DNA of 16,785 nucleotides from CAIUVD01 sp044338255. GTDB lineage: Bacteria > Planctomycetota > UBA11346. The notes beneath the pieces are model-generated. The model saw only the letters and a program-made list of their open reading frames with translations. It was not told the DNA's origin and did no database searches. Positions 1-5,592 of this stretch are shown here, piece by piece (the first letter of the stretch is position 1; each line of letters begins with the position of its first letter). A program made the position numbers and the translations under genes. The stretch lies in the NCBI GenBank assembly GCA_044338255.1, contig JBIILZ010000087.1:1-16785 (forward strand), given 5' to 3'.

Positions 1-102
1 CACCTGGTCAACAAAAACGGATGGATCTGCATCGCCCTACAGGCGCTTGGTATTTCAGAAGATTGCATCAAGCCCGTGCTTTCACGATTGGCATTATATT
101 AA
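1..102 (+). CDS. C-terminal fragment of an unrecognised protein
   Basis: Frame 1 is open from the window edge to a TAA at 100-102 and gives 33 residues ending SRLALY. The start lies outside the window. I recognise no motif; the piece has a mix of hydrophobic and polar residues with two cysteines and could be a helical C-terminus. Its last nine bases overlap the 3' end of the convergent metallophosphoesterase gene, so the two genes would meet tail to tail. A fragment this short can be open by chance, so its reality rests only on the tight convergent packing. Confidence 0.4.
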   Translation, partial: HLVNKNGWICIALQALGISEDCIKPVLSRLALY

Positions 103-948
103 AATTCGAACTCTTGAGTGTGCGTGGTATGGGCTAGCTTCGGAAATTTCGACGGTCAGATCCGATTGGAAGGTGCGATTCTCTCTGCCGTAGCCGCGCG
201 GGTTGCAGACCACCCGGCATCCAGTCGGTAGCACGTAGTCGAACGAGCAGTGGGTGTGACCGTGGATCCACAGCGGAACGCCGGTGGTGAGTTCATCCCG
301 GTCGTTGGCGAAGTAGGCGTTCACCAGGCTTCCGCGGTACTGCTCGTGGCAACTGGACCGAGACGGCAGGAAGTGGGTTACGACGATCGGCACCTCGCCG
401 GCGGCCTGAGCTTCGGCAATCTGCTGCTGCAGGAACCGGGTGGAGACCGCATGCATGGCCCGGCTGTCATCCGGCGTCAGAGGGCGATCATCCTTGAGGA
501 TCAGGCCGTAGTCGTTCAGGCAGCCAAGTGCTGCTGCGCGCACCCGCGCGAAGGCGGCCTCGCCGATGGCTCCGTCCTCGGTCCAATCCATAGCGCTCCA
601 CCAGGTCGAGCCGATGAAGCGGTAGGTCGTGCCGTGGTGTTCGTAGCGCCAGATGCCGTCGTCGAGCACCTTCAGGTTGAACGCCCCGACCCGCCAAGCC
701 TGGATCAGGGAAGCCTGCTCGCTGGCGATGTCGATCTGATACCAGTCGTGGTTCCCGGGCACGTAGACGACCGGCTTGCGAACCTGATCGCACAGGTCGA
801 CCAGCGCCTTCGTCATCCGTCGGCCATTGGCCAGGTCGCCGGCCACCACCACGACATCGCAGGCGACCTTGGGCGCGACGAAGCCGCCGTGCTCGATGTG
901 CAGGTCGGACAAGACATGCAGCCGCAGTGGGATCTTCGCGCGTTTCAT
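94..948 (-). CDS. Calcineurin-like metallophosphoesterase
   Basis: This 284-residue protein carries the full metal-binding signature of the calcineurin-like phosphoesterase family: SDLH (D15, H17), AGDL (D38), GNHD (N66, H67), a THF histidine at H192 and the GHTH motif at 230-233. These residues usually hold two metal ions (Mn, Fe or Zn) that activate water to cleave phosphomono- or diesters. No signal peptide is seen, so it should be cytoplasmic. The substrate cannot be read from the sequence; nucleic acid or a cyclic nucleotide are both possible. The start ATG overlaps the TGA of the upstream SRAP gene (ATGA at 945-948), so the two are almost certainly co-transcribed and translationally coupled. 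That context makes a role in nucleic-acid repair or turnover plausible, but this is inference. Confidence 0.9.
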   Translation of the reverse strand: MKRAKIPLRLHVLSDLHIEHGGFVAPKVACDVVVVAGDLANGRRMTKALVDLCDQVRKPVVYVPGNHDWYQIDIASEQASLIQAWRVGAFNLKVLDDGIWRYEHHGTTYRFIGSTWWSAMDWTEDGAIGEAAFARVRAAALGCLNDYGLILKDDRPLTPDDSRAMHAVSTRFLQQQIAEAQAAGEVPIVVTHFLPSRSSCHEQYRGSLVNAYFANDRDELTTGVPLWIHGHTHCSFDYVLPTGCRVVCNPRGYGRENRTFQSDLTVEISEASPYHAHSRVRILI

Positions 949-1541
949 GCTGGTGGGTCAGCTTTTCCCGACGCTGGCACGGCTGCCGCCAGCGCCAGCG
1001 CCGATTCGGCTGACCCGGTGATCCAGGCCGTCGCCTGTTCCGGGGTGAGGACCACCGGCATGCGGTCGTGGATGTCGGCGATGCTGGCGTGGGCGGCGGT
1101 GGTCAGGACCACGACGCAACCGCCCTCGGGGGTGGATTCCCAGAGACCGGCCATTGCCCAGGCCTCAAGTCCCTCGGGCCGCAGTAGGTGCTTTGTGCCC
1201 CGCTTGGCCTCGGGATCGGCTCGCTTCCATTCGAACCAGCCCGTTGCCGGCAGCAGGCAGCGGCGGCGCTGGACGGCCTCGGCGAAGGTCCGCTTGCCGG
1301 CGGCGTCCTCGATCCGGGCGTTGATCAGTTTGCCGCTGCTGGCGAAGTCCCGGCTCCAGCCCCAGGTCATCAGGCCGAGGCGCCGGGGACGCTCGGCCGG
1401 GCCTTCCAGCAGCACCGGCACCCGGCGGGTGGGACGGATGTCCGTGTTTGGCTCCCACGCCTCGGCGCCGGGGGCGACCTGGGCAGCCCAGCGGCCGGCC
1501 ATGACCGGGATGGTCTCTGAGTTGGCGAAGCGCCCGCACAT
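945..1541 (-). CDS. SRAP-domain abasic-site processing protein (YedK/HMCES family)
   Basis: SRAP proteins form a thiazolidine crosslink between their N-terminal cysteine and abasic sites in single-stranded DNA, shielding the lesion at stalled forks. The start was placed at the internal ATG at 1541 rather than the in-frame ATG at 1550, because Cys must be residue 2 after Met removal (MCGRF). In this 198-residue numbering all four expected catalytic residues are present: C2, N74 in the NAR motif, E104 in GWFEW and H158 in HDRMPV. Length is slightly below E. coli YedK. No convincing Shine-Dalgarno sequence precedes either ATG. It is the first gene of a two-gene operon with the metallophosphoesterase (4-bp overlap). 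Family identity is very secure; partnership with the phosphoesterase is inferred from coupling. Confidence 0.95.
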   Translation of the reverse strand: MCGRFANSETIPVMAGRWAAQVAPGAEAWEPNTDIRPTRRVPVLLEGPAERPRRLGLMTWGWSRDFASSGKLINARIEDAAGKRTFAEAVQRRRCLLPATGWFEWKRADPEAKRGTKHLLRPEGLEAWAMAGLWESTPEGGCVVVLTTAAHASIADIHDRMPVVLTPEQATAWITGSAESALALAAAVPASGKADPPA

Positions 1542-1588
1542 GCTGGGCATGGTAGGTGGGCTGCGGCCCAGTCACGGCAGGGGCGGCC

Positions 1589-1731
1589 GACCTCTCTGTC
1601 CGGTGCGGTTCGGCTCGTCGAGCCGGACGGGGCTCATAACCCGGGCAGAGAGGTCAGAGAGGTTCCGGCGCGGCCGGTCGAATCCGAGGGTGTCCGGCTC
1701 GTCCGGGCGGTGGCCCGGGCCGGACAGAGAG
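1589..1731. repeat. Nested inverted-repeat cluster (REP-like)
   Basis: CTCTCTGTCCGG at 1592-1603 is matched by its exact reverse complement at 1720-1731, a 12-bp outer inverted repeat. Within it, GACCTCTCTG (1589-1598) pairs perfectly with CAGAGAGGTC (1646-1655), a direct repeat CAGAGAGG follows at once (1655-1662), and CGGCTCG-T-CGAGCCG (1611-1625) is a perfect short palindrome. CCGGGC/GCCCGG (1703-1708 with 1713-1718) forms a further hairpin. Alternative pairings are possible. No T tract follows, so this is not a standard terminator. Confidence 0.7.
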
Positions 1732-1745
1732 ATTCAGATAACGCG

Positions 1746-1771
1746 AGAACCCACGGAATACCGTGGGTTCT
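1746..1771. repeat. Perfect 11-bp hairpin with 4-nt loop
   Basis: AGAACCCACGG at 1746-1756 and CCGTGGGTTCT at 1761-1771 pair without mismatch around an AATA loop. It lies about 30 bases beyond the tRNA-fMet terminator. No run of T follows on either strand, so it is either a Rho-independent terminator lacking a U tract, a transcript-end stabiliser, or a dispersed palindrome. Confidence 0.75.
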
Positions 1772-1803
1772 GCGCTGGCCGTTTGGCCTGGACCAGTTAA
1801 CGG

Positions 1804-1831
1804 AAAAGCCCCGGTTTTCACCGAGGCTTTT
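1804..1831 (-). terminator. Terminator of tRNA-fMet
   Basis: On the minus strand AAAAGCCTCGG pairs with CCGGGGCTTTT (11 bp, one G-U) around the loop TGAAAA, four bases after the encoded CCA of the tRNA. The A/T ends of the stem supply the U run (TTTT), so it could work in either direction. It is well placed to end the single-tRNA transcript. Confidence 0.8.
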
Positions 1832-1834
1832 CTT

Positions 1835-1911
<77 letters not shown>

Positions 1912-1925
1912 TCCTGGTCCGTAGA

Positions 1926-1952
1926 AGTATGTAAGCAAGTGAGGGTTGTCAA
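1926..1952 (-). promoter_or_regulatory. Putative sigma70-type promoter of tRNA-fMet
   Basis: On the minus strand a consensus TTGACA (1952-1947) is followed after 15 bases by CATACT (1931-1926, four of six matches to TATAAT). Transcription would begin near 1919, a few bases before the mature 5' end at 1911. The spacer is shorter than the optimal 17, so the -10 assignment is tentative. Confidence 0.5.
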
Positions 1953-1978
1953 ATTTGTATTGGGGGCACGGTATCGCC

Positions 1979-2443
1979 ATGCGCGTACTGATGGTTTGTC
2001 TCGGAAATATCTGCCGTTCTCCGATGGCCGAGGCGGTGTTGTGTTCCATGGCTCCGACGTGGTCCATCGACAGTGCCGGGACCGGTGCCTGGCACGTCGG
2101 ACATCCTCCTGATCCGCGGACGCTGACGGTTTTGCAGCGTCACGGACTGAGCACCAGGCATCGTGGACGGCAGGTGACGGTCGAAGATTTTTCGGCGTTC
2201 GACATCATCTTCGCCATGGATCGCAGCAACTTGCTGAATCTCGGTCTGATCATGCCGACCAGTGGCGTGGTCCACGCGGCGGTGCGCTTGCTGGGTGCCT
2301 ATGACCCCTTGGGCGAATCCGAGATTCCTGATCCGTACCATGATGAGCTGCCGGAGTTCGAGGCGGTATTCACCCAGGTCGAGCGCTGCTGCCGGGAATT
2401 CGTACGCCATGCCGAAGGTTCGGGGTCATCACTGCCGGGGTGA
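1979..2443 (+). CDS. Low-molecular-weight protein tyrosine phosphatase
   Basis: The 154-residue product is a typical LMW-PTP of the arsenate-reductase-like fold, which removes phosphate from phosphotyrosine in cytoplasmic or exopolysaccharide-export proteins. The P-loop C7-LGNIC-R13-S14 is at the N-terminus as the family requires, and the general-acid DPY motif (D118-P119-Y120) is in place. The start at 1979 puts the P-loop at residue 7; an in-frame ATG at 1946 would add 11 residues not expected in the family. A G-rich patch (1962-1966) is the only weak ribosome-binding candidate. It is divergent from tRNA-fMet and converges, with a 15-bp overlap of ends, on the helix-hairpin-helix gene. No partner tyrosine kinase is in the window. 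Confidence 0.93.
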   Translation: MRVLMVCLGNICRSPMAEAVLCSMAPTWSIDSAGTGAWHVGHPPDPRTLTVLQRHGLSTRHRGRQVTVEDFSAFDIIFAMDRSNLLNLGLIMPTSGVVHAAVRLLGAYDPLGESEIPDPYHDELPEFEAVFTQVERCCREFVRHAEGSGSSLPG

Positions 2444-2707
2444 GGCCTCGGCGGCAGGGGGGTCAAATACGTGTTCGGCACAACTGCGCGCAGGTGCCGG
2501 GAGCGTCCTGAAATCGCCGCTGCGCACGGCGGCACAGGCCTCATCAAGTCGTTTCTGACCGATGCCGGGCAAGGCGTCGACCATCCACCGCTCAGCGCAG
2601 TGGGCATCACGCAGCGCCGGCGACGGAGCTGCCGGCCAGAGGCGGGCATGGGCTCCCAGGCTGAGTACCGCCGCGATGCCGATCGCGAACCACCAGCGCT
2701 CGCTCAT
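2429..2707 (-). CDS. Small membrane-anchored helix-hairpin-helix (ComEA-like) protein
   Basis: The 92-residue protein begins with a short charged end and a hydrophobic stretch (about residues 5-19), which would be a signal peptide or single membrane anchor. It then has ALPGIG at 45-50 followed by a helix (QKRLDEACAAVRSGDF), the core of a helix-hairpin-helix motif as in ComEA-type DNA-binding proteins. Three cysteines (37, 58, 76) in the exported part could form disulphides. The ATG overlaps the prmC TGA (ATGA at 2704-2707), so it is translationally coupled to prmC. DNA binding outside the membrane is plausible, but the single motif and lack of competence genes nearby leave the role open. Confidence 0.7.
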   Translation of the reverse strand: MSERWWFAIGIAAVLSLGAHARLWPAAPSPALRDAHCAERWMVDALPGIGQKRLDEACAAVRSGDFRTLPAPARSCAEHVFDPPAAEASPRQ

Positions 2708-3534
2708 GCCTGGATGCGCGCGAAGCGGCCCTTGCCGGCGCTATCGTCGATGATCGTACAGGTCAGGCCGAGCTGCGTCGCCAGGGCGGTGATCGCCTCA
2801 CCCTGCTGCCAACCGTGTTCGAGCCAGAGGGTCCCGCCCGGGCACAGCCGACGGGCATCGGCGACCAGCGGGCGGATCAGGTCGAGACCGTCGGCGCCGG
2901 CGAAGAGCGCCATGGCCGGCTCATAGCCTAGTTCGGGATCGCACAGATGGCGTTCGTGCTCGGCGATATACGGCAGGTTGGCCACGACCACGGCATACGG
3001 GCCAGCAAGATGCTCGGCGAGGTGGCCGTGATGGAAGGCGACTTCGAGCGTATGCGTCTGGGCGTTGGCCTTGGCGATGACGAGGGCCTCGGCCGAGACG
3101 TCGGTGGCTTCCACGCTGCAGTCGGGGCGACTCTGTTTGAGGGCCAGGGCGAGGGCGCCTGAGCCGGTGCCGACATCGAGGATGCGGCAGGGTTCGCTGG
3201 GCAACTCGCGAAGGATGAGATCGACGAGTTCCTCAGTTTCCGGACGGGGCACTAAAACAGCGGGCGAAACCGCCAATTTCAAGGCCCGGAACGGCTGACT
3301 GCCGAGGACATAGGCCAACGGCTCGCGCTTGCCGCGACGGGCCACGCGCTCGCGCAGGCGCACGACGTCGCTTTCACCGAGGGGCATATCGAAGCGCGTG
3401 TAGAGCTCGAGGCGGCTGAGTCCGAGGGTCTCCGAGAAGATCCATTCGGCTTCGCGGCGATGATTGGGCAGCCCCTTGGTCTGCAGCCAGGCCGCGGATT
3501 TCTGCACCAGGTCGATGAGCGTGGGCTGGGTCAT
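2704..3534 (-). CDS. prmC: Peptide chain release factor N5-glutamine methyltransferase
   Basis: PrmC (HemK) methylates the glutamine of the GGQ motif of RF1 and RF2 with S-adenosylmethionine, aiding translation termination. In the 276-residue form from the ATG at 3534, the N-terminal helical domain is followed by PRPETE (97-102), the SAM-binding loop LDVGTGSGA (119-127), the NLPY glutamine-binding signature (186-189) and the conserved YEPAMALFAG region (204-213). An in-frame GTG at 3588 would add 18 proline-rich residues that do not resemble the family, so the ATG is preferred; neither has a clear Shine-Dalgarno. The usual neighbour prfA is absent from this window. It heads an operon with the small helix-hairpin-helix gene and is divergent from the antiporter. 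Confidence 0.95.
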   Translation of the reverse strand: MTQPTLIDLVQKSAAWLQTKGLPNHRREAEWIFSETLGLSRLELYTRFDMPLGESDVVRLRERVARRGKREPLAYVLGSQPFRALKLAVSPAVLVPRPETEELVDLILRELPSEPCRILDVGTGSGALALALKQSRPDCSVEATDVSAEALVIAKANAQTHTLEVAFHHGHLAEHLAGPYAVVVANLPYIAEHERHLCDPELGYEPAMALFAGADGLDLIRPLVADARRLCPGGTLWLEHGWQQGEAITALATQLGLTCTIIDDSAGKGRFARIQA

Positions 3535-3631
3535 GGGGGCATCGTCGGGCGCCTCTGGCGGTGGCCAAGGGGGGAGCGTACCGGTCACCTACGCCGGTCT
3601 CGTCGTGGTTGCCCTGACGCGGTTGCCGGAC

Positions 3632-5347
3632 ATGGTCGAGTGCATGGATGGTGGTTTCGCCCCAATCGTGCTGTTGTTGCTGCTCGGTTCGGCTCTGGCG
3701 GTGGGGACCACGCGTCTCTGCCTGGGAGCCTTGCCCGCGTATCTGGTCGCCGGCGCCGCCTGCGGACCGGGGTTCATGTCGTTGATCGATGAGCAGCAGG
3801 TCGCGCATCTGGCCGCAGTCGGTGCCGCCTTGCTGCTTTTCGCCCTGGGCTTGGACATGGATCTGACGGCCATGGGCCGGCGGTTGCGCACCGTCGGTAC
3901 GGCCAGCGCCATTCAGGTGAGCCTCACCATCTTCATCGTCGCCCTGGCGGCGATGGTGCTGGGCATGCCGGGCGGCCAGGGTCTGGCCCTGGGCGCCTGC
4001 TTGGCGATGAGCTCGTCCCTGCTCATCCTCCGCGCCCTCGATGAGCACCATCTGCGCGGCAAGGAGGAGGGTCAGATGGCCTTGGGGATCTCTCTGGCCC
4101 AGGATGTCGCGCTCGGTCCGCTGCTGATCGGTCTATCGTTTGTCCTTCCGCTCGGACCGCGTCCGCCGCTGTGGCTGATGAGCCTGGGTATCGTCGGTCT
4201 GCTCGCGGGGACCATGCTCCTGCGGCTGCTGTTGATTCCGGTGATCCTCGCGCGCGTGCGTCAGGCGCAGGTCGCCGAGCTGCAGGTGGCGTTGGCGGTG
4301 GGCGTGGCCCTGGGCGCAGCATGGGCGACGGATGCTGTCGGACTCGGCGGAGCCGTGGGCGCCTTCTGTGCCGGTCTGGCTTTTGGCCGTGACCGGCAGT
4401 CGGTAGCGCCGGCGGTCGAGCCGCTGAAGGGGCTGACCGCGATCTTCTTCTTCGCTGCTACCGGCCTGCTGTTTTCGCCGACCTATGTCGTCGGCCATCC
4501 ACTGACGGTGGTGGGCATGCTGATCGGCACCATCTTCGTCAAATCGGCGATCGCCGGCCTCGCCCTGCGGTTGGTGGGGATGTCGGTGCGTTCGGCCATC
4601 GGTTGCGGCCTGTTGCTGGGAAACGTCGGTGAATTCTCGATCATCCTCGCCGGGAATCTGTTCAGCGGTACTTCCGATCCGGCGCTGATCGAGCTCCATC
4701 AGCTGATCCTCACCACCTGCGTTTTGAGCTTCCTGTGCATGCCCGGAATCACCTGGCTCGCCGGCAGGTTCCTACCCCGCCCGCGCAGCCGGCTGATCGA
4801 GGAGCACGGCGAAACCGTGGTCATCGCCGGCCTCGGCCCAGTGGGCAATACCGTGGTGCAGACCCTGCGCGCCCAGGGCCTGCCGTTGATGCTCGTCGAT
4901 CGCAACGAGCACCTGCTCAGTCCATGGCAGGGGGTCGACGGCATCCGCTGCTATCAGGGTCGGATCGAGGACATGGACGACTGGCTGCCGACCCTCGGCC
5001 ATCGACCGGGTCTGGTGGTGCTGACCTATCCCATCGCCGACACCTCGGCCCTCATCGCCGGCCGGCTGCGCGACATGGACCCCGGGCTGGTGATCGTCGC
5101 ACGGGCTCCTTACGAGGCCCAGATCGCCACCCTTGAGCGCGCCGGCGTGAAGTACGTCATCTGTGACGAACGCGAGACCGCCCGCGCTCTGCTACCGCTG
5201 CTGCAACGCGCCCTGCTCAACGCCGCCCAGGATCCCGAGCATCAGCGCACCCGCGCCACCCAACGAACCCTGCAGCGCTTGACCGCCGTCCTGCCCCTCC
5301 TGCCCCCCGCCGACGGCCAGCTTGACAAACCTCCGCCCGAACCATGA
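3632..5347 (+). CDS. KefB-like monovalent cation:proton antiporter (CPA2 family)
   Basis: About 380 N-terminal residues form roughly 12 hydrophobic segments of a Na+/H+-exchanger fold, including LLFALGLDMD (a variant of the CPA2 LxFxxGLE motif) and GNVGEFSIILAG near residue 330. A Rossmann TrkA-N domain follows, with G400-LG-PVG-405 and an acidic LVDRNEH at the end of the second strand, typical of NAD(H)-gated ligand control. Total length is 571 residues, near the usual size of KefB/KefC. No separate TrkA-C domain is seen; the tail is a short basic, proline-rich stretch. The start is uncertain: ATG at 3632 or 3644 both fit, while the upstream ATG at 3464 would overlap prmC and add non-family sequence. 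Inner-membrane K+ or Na+ efflux is the likely role. Confidence 0.9.
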   Translation: MVECMDGGFAPIVLLLLLGSALAVGTTRLCLGALPAYLVAGAACGPGFMSLIDEQQVAHLAAVGAALLLFALGLDMDLTAMGRRLRTVGTASAIQVSLTIFIVALAAMVLGMPGGQGLALGACLAMSSSLLILRALDEHHLRGKEEGQMALGISLAQDVALGPLLIGLSFVLPLGPRPPLWLMSLGIVGLLAGTMLLRLLLIPVILARVRQAQVAELQVALAVGVALGAAWATDAVGLGGAVGAFCAGLAFGRDRQSVAPAVEPLKGLTAIFFFAATGLLFSPTYVVGHPLTVVGMLIGTIFVKSAIAGLALRLVGMSVRSAIGCGLLLGNVGEFSIILAGNLFSGTSDPALIELHQLILTTCVLSFLCMPGITWLAGRFLPRPRSRLIEEHGETVVIAGLGPVGNTVVQTLRAQGLPLMLVDRNEHLLSPWQGVDGIRCYQGRIEDMDDWLPTLGHRPGLVVLTYPIADTSALIAGRLRDMDPGLVIVARAPYEAQIATLERAGVKYVICDERETARALLPLLQRALLNAAQDPEHQRTRATQRTLQRLTAVLPLLPPADGQLDKPPPEP

Positions 5348-5365
5348 TCCGCCGCCTGCCACGAT

Positions 5366-5441
5366 GCTCCCATCGTCTAGTGGCCTAGGACAGTGGATTC
5401 TCAGTCCGCGAACTGGGGTTCAAATCCCCATGGGAGTACCA
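5366..5441 (+). tRNA. tRNA-Glu (CTC)
   Basis: A 76-nt cloverleaf with encoded CCA. The anticodon loop TTCTCAG is closed by GTGGA/TCCGC (one T-G pair) and reads CTC. The D arm begins GTCT and closes with GGAC; the T arm is TGGGG-TTCAAAT-CCCCA. The acceptor stem GCTCCCA/TGGGAGT ends in an unusual G1-U72 wobble, with discriminator A73. It starts 18 bases after the antiporter stop codon, so it may share that transcript or use a promoter inside the gene end. Confidence 0.95.
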
Positions 5442-5446
5442 AGATA

Positions 5447-5478
5447 TAACCCTCTGCGAAAGCAGGGGGTTATTTTTT
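5447..5478 (+). terminator. Strong Rho-independent terminator after tRNA-Glu
   Basis: TAACCCTCTGC pairs with GCAGGGGGTTA (11 bp, one T-G) around a GAAA tetraloop and is followed by six T. It begins six bases after the tRNA CCA end and separates the tRNA (and perhaps the antiporter) from the giant gene downstream. Confidence 0.93.
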
Positions 5479-5528
5479 ATAGGCGAAAAGTATAACAAGG
5501 CATCGTTTTCGGGGGATGGTTTAGAATA

Positions 5529-5583
5529 TTGACAATTAAATTTGACTTTGACTACCTTGTAGGCTGTGTGACTGAGTTATACT
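5529..5583 (+). promoter_or_regulatory. AT-rich putative promoter region of the giant gene
   Basis: The interval between the terminator and the giant gene is AT-rich. It contains TTGACA at 5529-5534 and two further TTGACT repeats at 5542-5547 and 5548-5553, so three TTGAC cores lie in 25 bases. A TATACT box (5578-5583) lies ten bases before the ATG at 5593, which would place transcription starts almost at the start codon. No clean 17-bp -35/-10 pair exists; TTGTAG at 5557-5562 with TATACT has a 15-base spacer. The TTGAC repeats could instead be operator half-sites. Confidence 0.35.
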
Positions 5584-5592
5584 AGCCTGACT

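Larger units (their letters stand above)
1551..1803. other. Gene-free GC-rich intergenic region with nested inverted repeats
   Basis: No protein-coding gene is supported between the SRAP start and the tRNA-fMet terminator. A plus-strand frame runs through here from 250, but it is the antisense shadow of the two minus-strand genes. The stretch is occupied by palindromic repeats built around CTCTCTG/CAGAGAG (listed separately) and a perfect hairpin at 1746-1771. It may form an extended RNA or DNA secondary structure, or be a REP-like intergenic element. Confidence 0.6.

Noticed and set aside
1746..1771. Rho-independent terminator reading of the perfect hairpin
   Set aside because: No T tract follows on either strand. 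The better-placed terminator of the tRNA is at 1804-1831.
250..1800. Long plus-strand open frame of 516 codons
   Set aside because: It lies antisense to the SRAP and metallophosphoesterase genes, both of which carry complete catalytic motifs. Its translation is low-complexity and shows no domain, as expected for a shadow frame at high GC.
3464..3631. N-terminal extension of the antiporter to the ATG at 3464
   Set aside because: It would overlap prmC coding sequence and adds 56 residues unlike any CPA2 N-terminus. The hydrophobic start at 3632 or 3644 fits the family.
3374..4051. Minus-strand open frame overlapping prmC and the antiporter 5' end
   Set aside because: It is rich in Gln, Gly, Arg and His with no motif, and it is antisense to the antiporter membrane region and out of frame with prmC.
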